From contig NZ_LLYY01000006.1 in the NCBI RefSeq assembly GCF_001484965.1, positions 62,001 to 126,000 of the forward strand: DNA of 64,000 nt, given 5' to 3'. This DNA comes from Shouchella shacheensis (lineage in GTDB: Bacteria; Bacillota; Bacilli; Bacillales; Bacillaceae_D). Within the stretch, counting starts at the first letter, position 1. Each line of letters starts with the position of its first letter. Made by a program: the position numbers and the translations under genes. Positions 32,154 to 42,010 of the stretch are shown piece by piece. The notes under the pieces were generated by a model. That model saw nothing but the letters and a program-made list of their open reading frames with translations, was not told where the DNA came from and did not search any database.

Positions 32154-32783
32154 TCATTTCGTTCCAAACAGACGGTCTCCGGCATCGCCAAGACCAGGAA
32201 CAATATAGCCTTTCTCGTTCAATTTCTCATCCAAAGCCGCCAGATAAATGTCCACATCTGGATGTTCCCGCTGGACGTAGTCGACCCCTTCAGGAGCAGC
32301 AACGAGACAAATCAACTTCATGCTCTTTGCGCCGCGTTTTTTCAAGCTATTGATGGCCTCAACGACGGACCCTCCTGTGGCGAGCATGGGGTCAATGACA
32401 AGAATATCACGCTCTTCCATATCACTCGGAAGCTTCACGTAATACTCATGAGGCTTTAGCGTTTCCGGGTCGCGGTATAAACCGACATGGCCAACGCGAG
32501 CCGCAGGAATCATACGCAGAATCCCATCCGACATCCCAATTCCTGCTCGCAAGATCGGCACCAGCCCGAGCTTCTTTCCGGCAATGCGCTTTGATATTGC
32601 GGGTCCTACTGGCGTCTCAATGGTCGTCTCTTCAAGGGGTAAATCTCGTGTCACTTCAAAGGCCATCAAGGCAGCGACTTCATCCACAAGCTCGCGAAAT
32701 TCTTTTGTTCCCGTTTGTTTGTCACGAATATACGTTAGCTTATGCTGAATGAGGGGATGATTAAGTACATGCACATTGCTCAT
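32154..32783 (-). CDS. upp: uracil phosphoribosyltransferase
   Basis: 209 residues, the B. subtilis length; converts uracil and PRPP to UMP in pyrimidine salvage. PRPP loop DPMLATGGS and uracil-binding [12 protein letters not shown] are present. Start ATG 32783 ([17 protein letters not shown]) with GGAG upstream; an ATG six codons earlier lacks a site. Sits downstream of glyA as in B. subtilis. Confidence 0.97.
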   Translation of the reverse strand: MSNVHVLNHPLIQHKLTYIRDKQTGTKEFRELVDEVAALMAFEVTRDLPLEETTIETPVGPAISKRIAGKKLGLVPILRAGIGMSDGILRMIPAARVGHVGLYRDPETLKPHEYYVKLPSDMEERDILVIDPMLATGGSVVEAINSLKKRGAKSMKLICLVAAPEGVDYVQREHPDVDIYLAALDEKLNEKGYIVPGLGDAGDRLFGTK

Positions 32784-32882
32784 TTGCTCCAACTCCTTCA
32801 TTGATCACATCTCGTCAGTTTTCGACACACTCCTAAAGATTTTACCCGAATACTCACGAAGGATTCAAGAGGAAATTTAAAC

Positions 32883-32940
32883 TGAAAGGCGCAGGCGGGT
32901 TGGTCAGGAGCGAGGATTTTGGAAGGCCTGACAAAAAGCA
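32883..32940 (+). repeat. truncated unit A of the modular repeat
   Basis: Only the left half (GGCGCAGGCGGGTTGGTCAG to GGAAGGCCTGAC) remains, joined directly to the A-run of the glyA terminator; the right half has been deleted. Confidence 0.8.
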
Positions 32941-32965
32941 GCCATCTTTGAAAGATGACTGCTCT
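32934..32965 (-). terminator. intrinsic terminator after glyA
   Basis: AGCAGTCATCTTT and AAGATGGCTGCT form a long stem, followed by TTTTTG on the minus strand. Confidence 0.9.
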
Positions 32966-32972
32966 AGTTGCT

Positions 32973-34226
32973 TTATAGATTCGGATACATTGGAAACTTG
33001 CTCGTAAGCGCAGTTACACGTTCGCTGACTCTGGCAAGTTCTTCCTCATTTTCGATATTTTTAAGCGTGATGGCGATCAGTTCGCCAATTTCATCCATCG
33101 CCTCTTCGTCAAGACCTCGTGAGGTTACCGCTGCCGTACCGATACGAATACCGCTTGTGACAAATGGCTTTTCAGGATCAAAAGGAATCGTGTTCTTATT
33201 TGTGGTAATCCCCACTTTATCTAGCGCCTTCTCTGCAACTTTCCCGGTGACACCAAGCGAACGGAGGTCAAGAAGAAGCAAATGGTTGTCCGTTCCGCCT
33301 GAAACAATATCCACGCCTTCAGACTGTAACTTTTCACCAAGACGCTTAGCATTGGTGATGACCGCTTGAGCGTATGTTTTAAAATCACCCTTAAGCACTT
33401 CCCCGAAGGAAACGGCTTTCGCAGCGATCACATGCATAAGCGGACCGCCTTGAAGACCAGGGAAAATGGATTTATTCAACTGTTTTTCGTACTTGTCCCC
33501 TGTTTCTTCATTACAAAGGATCATTCCTCCACGAGGACCACGAAGTGTTTTGTGCGTGGTTGTCGTGACAAAATGGGCGTGTGGTAGAGGGTTTTGATGC
33601 AAGCCAGCCGCCACAAGACCAGCGATGTGAGCCATGTCCACCATAAGAAGAGCGCCTACTTCATCGGCAATTTCTCGGAATCTCTTAAAATCAATTTCGC
33701 GCGGGTAGGCACTTGCTCCAGCGACAATAAGCTTCGGCTTGGTTTCCTTAGCAATTTCAAGTACCTTGTCGTAATCAATGCGCTGGTCTTCCTCTCTCAC
33801 GCCGTACTCCACAAAGTTGTATTGCACGCCACTGAAGTTAACCGGACTGCCGTGGGTTAAATGTCCACCGTGAGACAGGTTCATTCCAAGTACGGTGTCG
33901 CCAGGATCAAGAACGGTGTAGTATACGCCCATATTTGCCTGTGCCCCGGAATGAGGCTGAACGTTCACGTAGGAGGCGCCAAAAATCTCTTTTGCACGAT
34001 CACGAGCGATATCCTCCGCAATGTCGACATACTCACAGCCGCCATAGTAGCGGCGACCCGGGTACCCTTCGGCGTATTTATTTGTCAAAACAGAGCCCTG
34101 TGCTTCCATTACCGCTTCTGAAACGAAATTCTCGGAGGCAATGAGCTCAATCTTATCCCGTTGGCGACCTAGTTCCAGTTCAATTGCTTCAAAAATCTGT
34201 GGATCCTGTGCTTTTACTTGTTCCAT
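32973..34226 (-). CDS. glyA: serine hydroxymethyltransferase
   Basis: 417-residue PLP enzyme interconverting serine and glycine with tetrahydrofolate, the main one-carbon source. The PLP lysine is in [25 protein letters not shown] near the start is the substrate segment. ATG 34226 is used because GAGGGG is 7 bases away; a TTG at 34232 is too close. Followed by upp. Confidence 0.97.
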   Translation of the reverse strand: MEQVKAQDPQIFEAIELELGRQRDKIELIASENFVSEAVMEAQGSVLTNKYAEGYPGRRYYGGCEYVDIAEDIARDRAKEIFGASYVNVQPHSGAQANMGVYYTVLDPGDTVLGMNLSHGGHLTHGSPVNFSGVQYNFVEYGVREEDQRIDYDKVLEIAKETKPKLIVAGASAYPREIDFKRFREIADEVGALLMVDMAHIAGLVAAGLHQNPLPHAHFVTTTTHKTLRGPRGGMILCNEETGDKYEKQLNKSIFPGLQGGPLMHVIAAKAVSFGEVLKGDFKTYAQAVITNAKRLGEKLQSEGVDIVSGGTDNHLLLLDLRSLGVTGKVAEKALDKVGITTNKNTIPFDPEKPFVTSGIRIGTAAVTSRGLDEEAMDEIGELIAITLKNIENEEELARVSERVTALTSKFPMYPNL

Positions 34227-34333
34227 TGTCAAACCCCTCTCTCCAGGAAAACATTCGGTTTTGGCTTGTCTATTTCTTTATCTTACCTCAAATTAAAGCA
34301 CATGCCTAGGTGATTCCGTGAAATCTAACAGAA

Positions 34334-34891
34334 TTATTCAGTAACGTCCGGACGTTCATACACAGCTCGAACGCCGCCAATCAGCTTCGGCCGTGTATAC
34401 GCCATGGTCACATGCGCGCTTCCGATAGCCGTTTCTCTTCCCCGCGTCGGAACAGCCACATGCTTTAAATGCATCCCAATCAACGTGTCGCCAATGTCAA
34501 TGCCAGCATCCGCCTGAATCTGTTCCACTAAGACCGGATCTTTGAACTGCTCATAGGCGTAGGCCGCCATCGCTCCACCAGCCTTATGTACAGGAATAGC
34601 CGCGACCTCTGGTTCCGCTAACCGCAGGGCGAGCTCTCGCTCAATCACGAGCGCACGGTTCAAATGTTCACAACATTGAAAAGCAAGAAAAACCCCGGTT
34701 TGTGCTTGAAAGTCTGAAAAGCCCTCATAAAGGGAGGCAGCGATATCGCTTGAGCCGCCCTTGCCAATACGCGTGCCGCCCACCTCGCTTGTACTGGCCC
34801 CAATAACGAGAACCTCCCCTTGCTTTAGCGGTCTTGCAGCTTGCAAGTCCTCTAAGACATGAGTGATTTGTTCTCTGATCGAAAGACTCAT
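34334..34891 (-). CDS. ywlG: TIGR01440/DUF436 family protein YwlG
   Basis: 185 residues with VLVIGASTSEVGGTRIGK and HLNRALVIERELA, conserved in the family. Function unknown. Its ATG overlaps the ywlF stop by four bases (ATGA), so it is cotranslated with rpiB and probably with ywlE. Confidence 0.9.
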   Translation of the reverse strand: MSLSIREQITHVLEDLQAARPLKQGEVLVIGASTSEVGGTRIGKGGSSDIAASLYEGFSDFQAQTGVFLAFQCCEHLNRALVIERELALRLAEPEVAAIPVHKAGGAMAAYAYEQFKDPVLVEQIQADAGIDIGDTLIGMHLKHVAVPTRGRETAIGSAHVTMAYTRPKLIGGVRAVYERPDVTE

Positions 34892-35337
34892 TGCTCCACT
34901 CTCTCCTCATAATCACTCACTTTGCCAATACGCGTCGCATGTCGACCCCCTTCATAGTCAGCACCAAGCCAGGTAGTAGCGATTTCTCTCGCAAGTCCTG
35001 CCCCGATGACACGCTCGCCCATGGCAAGCACATTTGTATCATTATGATTTCTCGTGGCTTTCGCACTGAAGACATCATGAACAAGCGCACAGCGAATGCC
35101 TTTCACTTTGTTCGCCGCAATTGACATCCCAATGCCGGTGCCACAAATTAAGATCGCACGGTCAAACTCCCCTGCCGCTACCTTTTCTGATACAGGCAAC
35201 GCAAAATCTGGATAGTCGACGGACCCTTCGCAGTTACAGCCGAAGTCCTCATAGCGAATGTCCAGCTCCTCTAACAGTTTCGTGATCTCTTGCCTTAAAT
35301 GGATTCCCCCATGGTCTGAAGCAACGGCCACTTTCAT
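34888..35337 (-). CDS. rpiB: ribose-5-phosphate isomerase B family protein (YwlF)
   Basis: 149-residue LacAB/RpiB fold sugar-phosphate isomerase of the pentose phosphate pathway. SDHGG at residues 7-11 and the catalytic CGTGIGMSIAANK are clear; HNDTNVLAMGERV follows. ATG 35337 with AAAGGAGTG upstream; eight extra residues from 35361 are unlikely. Confidence 0.93.
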   Translation of the reverse strand: MKVAVASDHGGIHLRQEITKLLEELDIRYEDFGCNCEGSVDYPDFALPVSEKVAAGEFDRAILICGTGIGMSIAANKVKGIRCALVHDVFSAKATRNHNDTNVLAMGERVIGAGLAREIATTWLGADYEGGRHATRIGKVSDYEERVEQ

Positions 35338-35466
35338 TTTAGAAGCACTCCTTTTATACAAATAGTCCGAACCCTGGAGCTCGACGCCCCACTCGCATTC
35401 GTCATTTTTCTTTTAAAACGATTGTACTCCTTTCGCGCAAACGCTTCAATCTTTGGGCGCTTTCGC

Positions 35467-35913
35467 CTACAGATGATCCCCTTTTATCAACCGTTTAAGC
35501 TGGTGGTCAATCTCCTTTGCTGTTTGTGCATAGGCGCGTTCATCTCCACCAAAAGGATCGGCAATATCTGTTGAACCATCCACTTGAACATACTCCTTCA
35601 GCGTGAACACCTTTTCTTCTTGATTAGAATAATCCTTCTGGAGCACGCGCTTATGACTCTCGGACATGGTAAGGATAATGTCTGCCCAGTTCACCAACTT
35701 ATCCGAGACAGGACGAGCCCTATGGTCATGTTCAATACATGCCTCTTCTAACACAGACGCTGAGCCGCTTGAAATCGGACTCCCTTCCTGGGCAACGATC
35801 CCCGCCGAGGCGACTTCAAAGTGGCCCGCTTTGTCCTGCTTGCGCAAAAAATATTCCGCGAGCGGGGAGCGGCATGTATTGCCTGTACACACAAATAGGA
35901 TCCTCTGTTTCAT
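35467..35913 (-). CDS. ywlE: low-molecular-weight protein arginine phosphatase YwlE
   Basis: 148 residues. The P-loop is CTGNTCRS from Cys9; the Thr in the fifth loop position (Thr13) is the feature that gives YwlE specificity for phospho-arginine rather than phospho-tyrosine. The acid Asp is in DPFGG. The partner kinase McsB is outside the window. GAGGGGG precedes the ATG. Confidence 0.92.
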   Translation of the reverse strand: MKQRILFVCTGNTCRSPLAEYFLRKQDKAGHFEVASAGIVAQEGSPISSGSASVLEEACIEHDHRARPVSDKLVNWADIILTMSESHKRVLQKDYSNQEEKVFTLKEYVQVDGSTDIADPFGGDERAYAQTAKEIDHQLKRLIKGDHL

Positions 35914-35964
35914 TTTTAAGCCCCCTCGTTAGCCTTAGCCTTCTCTTTGCCTAGTTTATCATAA

Positions 35965-36507
35965 TTAAAGAGGCAACATAATTTTCAATCCGAAGCCAAT
36001 GAGGACGGACCCACCAAGCAATTCTCCGTAGGAACCAAGATACGACTGAAAACGTGAGCCAATGACAAGCCCAAGCCAAGACATGATCATACTCACAGCT
36101 CCAATCATAACTATGGTTAACGCTGCTTTCGCTCCGAGAATCCCAAATGAAAGCCCCGCTGAAAAACTATCCAAGCTCACACCGATGGCAAAAAAGAAAA
36201 GCCCAATGCCGACGGGTTTAAGTGATTTTTCATCCGAAGGGGAAAAAGAATTAAGCATCATCTGAATGCCGATCACGAGCAAAAGCCCTCCCCCAATGTA
36301 GGTGGCAATCACATCAAAATGGCCCGAGAGCCATTTGCCAACAGCCATCCCTAAAAGCGGCATGGCTAGGTGGAAAGCCCCAATGGTTAAGCCAATCTTG
36401 AAAATTTGGTGAGCCCGAAGCCCAAGCATCCCCATTCCAAACGTCACAGAAAAAGCATCCATTCCGAGAGCAATAGCCATTATACCTATCGTTAGAATCT
36501 CATGCAT
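35965..36507 (-). CDS. mntP: manganese efflux pump MntP
   Basis: 180-residue membrane protein with six helices in two similar halves. The metal-site aspartates are in ALGMDAFSVTFG and GVSLDSFSAGLSFG. The start is ATG 36507 after GGAGGGTCAACCCC; the frame upstream to 36612 adds an unrelated basic stretch. No yybP-ykoY riboswitch was seen upstream. Confidence 0.9.
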   Translation of the reverse strand: MHEILTIGIMAIALGMDAFSVTFGMGMLGLRAHQIFKIGLTIGAFHLAMPLLGMAVGKWLSGHFDVIATYIGGGLLLVIGIQMMLNSFSPSDEKSLKPVGIGLFFFAIGVSLDSFSAGLSFGILGAKAALTIVMIGAVSMIMSWLGLVIGSRFQSYLGSYGELLGGSVLIGFGLKIMLPL

Positions 36508-36621
36508 GGGGTTGACCCTCCTAGAAAACATGCTCTTTCGAATGTATGCACGTCCAGGAGAAATTAGACAGGCTAAAAAAGCATCGGTCCCCTCATTCAT
36601 TCCATTTTTCATAGTCCTTCA

Positions 36622-36717
36622 AAAAAAGCGTGGGTGGGTCGAACTGAAGCGCGAATGTTGGCCGGGTTGCACTAGAAGCCCCAGTTTTGGATTTCAAGTC
36701 AGGAATGAAAAATAGCA
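36622..36717 (+). repeat. degenerate unit A of the modular repeat
   Basis: AAAAGCGTGGGTGGGTCGAA to GGAATGAAAAATAGC; apical TTTTGGATTTC retained, outer arms eroded. Ends at the ywlC terminator. Confidence 0.7.
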
Positions 36718-36745
36718 AAAGACCTGAAGCACAAGCCTCAGGTCT
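36716..36745 (-). terminator. intrinsic terminator after ywlC
   Basis: AGACCTGA at 36720-36727 pairs with TCAGGTCT at 36738-36745; a short T-tract follows on the minus strand. Confidence 0.8.
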
Positions 36746-36756
36746 ACCCACTTTCT

Positions 36757-37788
36757 TTATAGAATCCGTCCTCCGGCAGCTTTTCGCAGGCGATTCATAA
36801 CCGCCATGCCAATCCCTTCTTCAGGGAGTGTCTCGGCATAAATCACATCGACTTCTGCATCATCAAAACGCCGCAGGGAATCGTAGAGAGAGTGAGCGAC
36901 ATGACGAGAATCCTTTCCGTAGACAACGACATCCGCCTCATAGACTGCTCTCTCCCCGCGAGTTGCGAGGACGCCCACCCTCAACCCACTTCTTCTATCC
37001 GCCTCCACGAGTTCGCGAATCTTCTTCGTCTCTCGAACAAGGGTGAGCGTTCCTTTTGGTGCATAGTGAGTATACTTCATACCGGGCGATCTTGGCGAAG
37101 AGTCGGTGTCTGTGAGTGCAGGGTCTACAGAGATCGGGCCAACGATTGCTTCAATCTCTTCCCTTGTGACGCCGCCCGGTCTGTAGAGGACCGGCTCTGG
37201 CAAGCTTAGATCGAGAACCGTTGACTCTACGCCAATCCCCGTTGGGCCGCCATCTACAATCCCAGCAATTCGTTTGTCTAAATCGCGTTGTACATGTGTT
37301 GCCGTCGTCGGACTCGGCTTGCCCGAGAGATTCGCGCTCGGGGCGGCCACAGGGACGCCACAGGCGTCGAGCAACGTAAGCGCCACAGGATGAGAGGGCA
37401 TTCGTACAGCCACTGTCGAAAGGCCAGCGGTCACATTCGTAGCGACCTGATCACTGGCAGATAGAATGAGCGTTAAAGCGCCCGGCCAAAAAGCATCCAT
37501 CAGTTTCCGAGCGTCTTCTGAAACATCTATGACAAGCCCTTCCAGCTGTTCCAGGCGACTAATGTGTACGATCAATGGATTGTCGCTCGGTCGCCCCTTT
37601 GCGAGGAAGATTTTCGCTACGGCCTCTTGCGATAAAGCATTCGCTCCAAGGCCGTATACCGTTTCTGTTGGAAAAGCTACAAGCTCCCCTCCTTTTATCC
37701 ACAGCGCTGCTTCCTCTATAGAAGTGGAACATTCCTCACGTTCAATATTTTTATCCACAGTCCATATCTTTGTATGTTTATAACTCAT
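36757..37788 (-). CDS. ywlC: L-threonylcarbamoyladenylate synthase (TsaC/Sua5)
   Basis: 343 residues; makes threonylcarbamoyl-AMP for the t6A modification of ANN-decoding tRNAs. YrdC domain at about 25-205 with FPTETVYGLGANA, KGRPSDNPLIVH and APSANLSGKPSPT; the Sua5 C-terminal domain starts near 225 (SPGMKYTHYAPK). GGAGGCGAACAGG precedes the ATG. Two perfect DnaA boxes lie inside its first 100 bases. Confidence 0.95.
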   Translation of the reverse strand: MSYKHTKIWTVDKNIEREECSTSIEEAALWIKGGELVAFPTETVYGLGANALSQEAVAKIFLAKGRPSDNPLIVHISRLEQLEGLVIDVSEDARKLMDAFWPGALTLILSASDQVATNVTAGLSTVAVRMPSHPVALTLLDACGVPVAAPSANLSGKPSPTTATHVQRDLDKRIAGIVDGGPTGIGVESTVLDLSLPEPVLYRPGGVTREEIEAIVGPISVDPALTDTDSSPRSPGMKYTHYAPKGTLTLVRETKKIRELVEADRRSGLRVGVLATRGERAVYEADVVVYGKDSRHVAHSLYDSLRRFDDAEVDVIYAETLPEEGIGMAVMNRLRKAAGGRIL

Positions 37789-37983
37789 CCTGTTCGCCTC
37801 CTTTCTCTTTTTCTTTCCATAACATGAACCCTATCATAGCAGTCTCTGTTTTTACAACCGATCGTTCAAAAACACCGCGAAACAGGTTACCCACAACTGT
37901 GGATAACCTGTTTATAACCTAATAAAACTACATTTACCCTCTGTTTGTTATCGTTTTACACAGTTTTTGTCCACAAATCCACA
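37695..37983. promoter_or_regulatory. DnaA-box cluster at ywlC
   Basis: Perfect TTATCCACA at 37695-37703 and 37751-37759 and perfect TGTGGATAA at 37898-37906; TTACCCACA at 37887-37895 (8/9, inverted pair with the last) and TTGTCCACA at 37967-37975 (8/9). Weaker ones at 37909 and 37975. B. subtilis is recalled to bind DnaA at ywlC. Confidence 0.7.
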
Positions 37984-37993
37984 CCCGACTGCA

Positions 37994-38437
37994 CTAATGC
38001 GAACAGCGATACGCCCATACATCAACATCCGCTGTCTTGACGTTTTTAAAATGCGTTAAAGATCGTATCGCTTCGGGCACCTTCTCTTCTTCAACCTTCT
38101 CAAAGCCAAGGGGCGCAAAAAGAGCAATATTATTTGCGCTTAGCGCAAAAACCGTCTCAACCTCTTCAGACTTCGCATAGGCAAGGGCCACCTGTAAGAA
38201 TTCAATCATTAGGCCTCCAGTGGCAACGTTCCCGTCAACGATCAATGAGCGTAAAAGCCCGTATGCGCCAGTTTTCTCCATTCCGACGGTTCCAACAAGT
38301 GCCCCTTCCTCATTTTCCACCACAAGAAACCGGTCCAGCGACTCTTCAATTCCCTCTTCCTGCTTGCTCGCTTTTGCAATCAACCTCTGCAAGGGAAGTA
38401 AATCCGTTGGTTCAGATTTGCGCACAACCATTCCCAT
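37994..38437 (-). CDS. ywlB: GNAT family N-acetyltransferase YwlB
   Basis: 147 residues with the GNAT fold: RKSEPTDLLPLQRLI opens the domain, and FLVVENEEGALVGTVGMEK is strand 2-4. Substrate unknown. AAGGAGG upstream. Next to ywlC as in B. subtilis. Confidence 0.85.
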   Translation of the reverse strand: MGMVVRKSEPTDLLPLQRLIAKASKQEEGIEESLDRFLVVENEEGALVGTVGMEKTGAYGLLRSLIVDGNVATGGLMIEFLQVALAYAKSEEVETVFALSANNIALFAPLGFEKVEEEKVPEAIRSLTHFKNVKTADVDVWAYRCSH

Positions 38438-38504
38438 AAGGCCCGTCCTCCTTAAATCGTTTCTTTCTTCAACGATATGCGAGGCTTATACCTTTCATGA
38501 CTGC

Positions 38505-39107
38505 TTATCCGAAAAGTCGATCCCAAACCGATTCAACCATCTCGACAACGAAGAAGGACGTTTCCACTTCTTCCTCAGCTTCATCGCTCTCCTCCACCTG
38601 TTCCTGTGCTTCACTATTTTCCATATCGAGAAAACAAAGCGGTGGGAAAAGTACGCACCACCAATTCTCTCCGTTGCCTTCTCCTAACGTAATCAAAACC
38701 GCATCATACACACCCGCCGGGTAAACCATATTGCCGTATAACTTTGTCGGAAATTCTACATCGCTAAAATCAACGGAAAACGACTGATCGATGCCTTTTT
38801 TGGCTAGCTGTTCTTCTACGATCTTCTCAATCTCTGGCACCTCAGAAGCGATCACCTCTTTCGCCTCTTCCAGGTCAGAGATCCCGTCTACCCACACACG
38901 AATTTGCTCGTTGACCTCATCGCGGATCGAACGCTTTAATGCCTGGTCCGAAATCGAGTCGCTGTTGGCAAGAATTCGAAGGCGAATCGCCTCTTCCTCC
39001 TGAATGTCCTGATGAAACTGACTCTCTGCTTGTGCATTTTGCGATTCCCAGCTCATAAGACCTACAAATAAAGAGAATAATAGATAGATAATAACGTTTG
39101 GTTTCAT
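38505..39107 (-). CDS. spoIIR: stage II sporulation protein R
   Basis: Forespore-secreted signal that triggers SpoIIGA to process pro-sigma-E. About 200 residues with signal peptide (about 1-27) and the family block GNGENWWCVLFPPLCF. The C-terminal region after it is Glu-rich with a final hydrophobic segment. ATG 39107 is used; a GTG at 39116 is nearer the G-rich site, so the exact start is unsure. Confidence 0.95.
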   Translation of the reverse strand: MKPNVIIYLLFSLFVGLMSWESQNAQAESQFHQDIQEEEAIRLRILANSDSISDQALKRSIRDEVNEQIRVWVDGISDLEEAKEVIASEVPEIEKIVEEQLAKKGIDQSFSVDFSDVEFPTKLYGNMVYPAGVYDAVLITLGEGNGENWWCVLFPPLCFLDMENSEAQEQVEESDEAEEEVETSFFVVEMVESVWDRLFG

Positions 39108-39180
39108 CGTCTGCACCGCCCCTTCACCCGTAAGTCTGGCCAGGGGCGCGAAAATTAAACAATGAATCGTTCGACAAAAA

Positions 39181-40032
39181 TTATGTGGTCATATCGCCAT
39201 ACGCAAGAACAATGCGATCCTTGCCGTTGATGTCGTACCGGACTTCCGTCTCTGCCTTTGAAAAGGTTGAACTAAGCATAGAACGCACCCGCTCTCCCTG
39301 AGTTGCGCCAACCTCAAAAGCAATCAGCCCTTGCGGCTCCATCACCGTCGGGAGTTCCGTTACCAATCGCCTGTAAATGTCGAGCCCATCGACTCCAGCA
39401 AATAGAGCCGAAGACGGTTCGTAATCACGGACATGGACAGCCAGAGAGTCCCTCTCCCCTTCTGGAATATACGGCGGGTTGGAGAGAATCACATCGAATT
39501 TCTGTGCAGAAACAGGTGTAAGCAAATCGCCCTGTTTAAACGTCACACTCGCATTCAGTGCGGATGCGTTTTTCTTCGCAACGTCAAGCGCTTTGCTGGA
39601 TAGATCCACCGCTGTCACTGCGACGTTGGGTAGCTCCAATGCCACTGTAATCGCTATCGTCCCACTTCCAGTGCCAACGTCCAGGATGGTGCGTGTTCTC
39701 TTGGGCAGCCGCTCAAGAACAGCGACAATCAGCTCCTCTGTTTCGGGTCTAGGGATCAACACGTCCGGATTCACCATAAATCGGCGACCGAAAAACTCAT
39801 CATAGCCGGTGAGGTGCTGGACCGGCACCCCGGATGCGTAGGCGCGAACGTCGCTTTGGAAGTCTTCAAAAACCCCGGGCGCAAGCGGCTCTCGCAAGGA
39901 AGCCAGGAGCAAGGCCCGGTCCATATCCATGTGATGACGAAGCAACCACTCTCCAGCGGTCGCTTCCAGGTTCTGTTCATTTAAAAAAGACGAAGCCCAT
40001 CTAAGAGCTTCGTGAATGGTCGTCGTTTCCAT
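39181..40032 (-). CDS. prmC: peptide chain release factor glutamine methyltransferase
   Basis: 283 residues; methylates the GGQ Gln of release factors. SAM motif LDVGTGSGTIAI and the catalytic NPPYIP are clear. Its ATG directly follows the prfA stop (TAAATG), so translation is coupled with its substrate gene. Confidence 0.97.
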   Translation of the reverse strand: METTTIHEALRWASSFLNEQNLEATAGEWLLRHHMDMDRALLLASLREPLAPGVFEDFQSDVRAYASGVPVQHLTGYDEFFGRRFMVNPDVLIPRPETEELIVAVLERLPKRTRTILDVGTGSGTIAITVALELPNVAVTAVDLSSKALDVAKKNASALNASVTFKQGDLLTPVSAQKFDVILSNPPYIPEGERDSLAVHVRDYEPSSALFAGVDGLDIYRRLVTELPTVMEPQGLIAFEVGATQGERVRSMLSSTFSKAETEVRYDINGKDRIVLAYGDMTT

Positions 40033-41103
40033 TTATTCAGCAGCCTTCTGCATGTTCTCTGCTTGATCTTCCACAATAAGGGCGTCAATGATTTCATCGA
40101 GCTTGCCTTGCAGAATTTGTTCAAGCTTTTGAATCGTAAGGCCAATGCGGTGGTCCGTCACACGACTTTGCGGAAAATTATAGGTACGGATTCGCTCCGA
40201 ACGGTCCCCTGTGCCAACGGCCACCTTTCTGTTTTCCGCGTACTCATCCTGCGCTTCCTGCTGAACTTTATCATAAATGCGCGCGCGCAGCACTTTCATC
40301 GCCTTTTCCTTATTTTTGATTTGCGATTTTTCATCTTGGCAGGACACCACGGTGTTGGTCGGTAGATGCGTTAGACGCACGGCTGACATCGTCGTGTTGA
40401 CACTTTGTCCGCCTGGACCGCTGGAGGCAAACGTATCGACACGAATGTCTTTTTCATGAATGTCAATTTCCACTTCTTCCGCCTCTGGGAGCACGGCAAC
40501 GGTGGCCGTGGACGTATGAATCCGCCCGCCAGATTCGGTTTGCGGAACACGCTGAACACGATGAGCGCCGTTCTCATACTTCAGCTTCGAATAAGCGCCG
40601 GCGCCGTTGACCATAAAGATAATCTCTTTATAACCGCCAAGCTCTGTCGCCGTTGCTTCAATCACTTCCGTCTTCCACCCTTGAGCCTCTGCGTAGCGGT
40701 GGTACATTTTATACAAATCGGAAGCGAACAGTTGCGCTTCGTCGCCCCCAGCCGCACCACGAACCTCAACAATCACGTTTTTATCATCATTCGGGTCCTT
40801 CGGCAGAAGCAGGACCTTCAAACGCTCTTCCAGCTTTTCGCTACGTTCTGTGAGCTCATCCAACTCTTCTTTGACCATTTGATGCATCTCATCATCAAGC
40901 TTTTCCTCGAGCATCGCTTTCGCTTCCCGATGCTGATCGGTCACTTCCTTATACTCACGATACGCTTGAACCGTTTCCTCGATATCTGACTGCTCCTTGG
41001 AATATTCCCGTAGCTTTGTTGCATCACTTATCACATCAGGATCGCTGAGCTGTTCGTTTAAGAAATCATAACGATCCTCCACTGCTTGTAACCGCTCTAA
41101 CAC
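40033..41103 (-). CDS. prfA: peptide chain release factor 1
   Basis: 356 residues; terminates at UAA and UAG. The GGQ loop reads [10 protein letters not shown], and the codon-reading PxT motif is [13 protein letters not shown]. The start is GTG 41103, since AATGAGGTGAACG lies just ahead and the protein then starts [12 protein letters not shown] like B. subtilis; the GTG at 41112 is part of the ribosome binding site. Confidence 0.96.
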   Translation of the reverse strand: MLERLQAVEDRYDFLNEQLSDPDVISDATKLREYSKEQSDIEETVQAYREYKEVTDQHREAKAMLEEKLDDEMHQMVKEELDELTERSEKLEERLKVLLLPKDPNDDKNVIVEVRGAAGGDEAQLFASDLYKMYHRYAEAQGWKTEVIEATATELGGYKEIIFMVNGAGAYSKLKYENGAHRVQRVPQTESGGRIHTSTATVAVLPEAEEVEIDIHEKDIRVDTFASSGPGGQSVNTTMSAVRLTHLPTNTVVSCQDEKSQIKNKEKAMKVLRARIYDKVQQEAQDEYAENRKVAVGTGDRSERIRTYNFPQSRVTDHRIGLTIQKLEQILQGKLDEIIDALIVEDQAENMQKAAE

Positions 41104-41361
41104 ACCGTTCACCTCATTGTATAATTCCAGTGTATAACAGTCTTATTATAGTATACGGTTTGTAGGCGGTCAATGTGAGGAAGGGATGGAGATGGTTTTT
41201 AACAAACGTTGAAATATCCCTTAATCATTCAGCTTTCTGGGTAGTGTCAGAAGGAAATCTTGATTGTCGCAAAGAATATTACAGGCATGACACTTATGCT
41301 AGATAACAAACAGATGAGTAAAAAGTTGCCCAATAAGGTCCCTAGCGAAGGAGCTGATTAA

Positions 41362-41586
41362 ATGAATACTTTTCTTTCCCTTTTAATTATAGGCCCGTTG
41401 TTAGCAATTCTGTTGGGCTTACTAGGATATCGTTTTCTTGGCAATGTCTACTTAGCACCTGGCATTGTCGCCCTCGTTTCTGGGCTGTTGATGTTTACAG
41501 TTTTTAACTCTTCTTTTTTTATATGGGTCATCGTGTACACGGTCCTCGCCTTTATCAGTGGATTTCTATTTAGGTTAAAGGAGTAA
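41362..41586 (+). CDS. small membrane protein (DUF2651-like)
   Basis: 74 residues, nearly all hydrophobic, three membrane segments (about 3-21, 28-46, 50-69) ending FLFRLKE. Looks like the DUF2651 family by size and pattern. GAAGGAGCTGATTAA precedes the ATG. Function unknown. Convergent with ywzA. Confidence 0.65.
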   Translation: MNTFLSLLIIGPLLAILLGLLGYRFLGNVYLAPGIVALVSGLLMFTVFNSSFFIWVIVYTVLAFISGFLFRLKE

Positions 41587-41607
41587 ACGTCATTAACCTT
41601 CTTGTTT

Positions 41608-41642
41608 GTTACTGATCTTTTTTGCGAAAAAAGATCAGTAAC
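41608..41642. terminator. perfect 16-bp hairpin between convergent small genes
   Basis: GTTACTGATCTTTTTT pairs perfectly with AAAAAAGATCAGTAAC around GCG. The T-run is inside the stem, not after it, so it may act as a bidirectional terminator or a barrier to read-through. Confidence 0.6.
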
Positions 41643-41670
41643 TCCCTTTGGACCTAATGTGGCCCCCCTT

Positions 41671-41922
41671 TTATTTCCGCGCAGAACGCATAATAAAGCT
41701 GACAATCAGCACTAGGATAATTGCTCCAATCAATGCTGGGAAGACCGCAAACCCACCTAAGGTCCAGCCCCAGTCTCCTAGAATAAGCGAACCGAGCCAC
41801 GCACCGACAAAGCCGGCGATAATATTCCCTATAATTCCACCCGGCACTCCTTTTCCGGTAATTGCACCAGCCGCCCATCCAATCAAGCCACCAATAATCA
41901 AGCTCCAGAGAAACGAAAACAT
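41671..41922 (-). CDS. ywzA: GlsB/YeaQ/YmgE family membrane protein YwzA
   Basis: 83 residues with three membrane segments and glycine-rich turns, beginning MFSFLWSLIIGGLIGWAAGA. The family is small stress-related membrane proteins, sometimes labelled transglycosylase-associated without evidence. Near tdk/prfA, consistent with ywzA. Confidence 0.85.
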   Translation of the reverse strand: MFSFLWSLIIGGLIGWAAGAITGKGVPGGIIGNIIAGFVGAWLGSLILGDWGWTLGGFAVFPALIGAIILVLIVSFIMRSARK

Positions 41923-42010
41923 TTTCTACACCTCCATTTTCCCTTAGGCTCTCCTCCCTGATTAATCCTATCCCCCTTGCTTTTGCAAACGAGCTTTGGA
42001 GTTCAGAGCT

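Noticed and set aside
36508-36621. yybP-ykoY manganese riboswitch before mntP
   Set aside because: The conserved core was not found in the leader; only the degenerate repeat and terminator are upstream.
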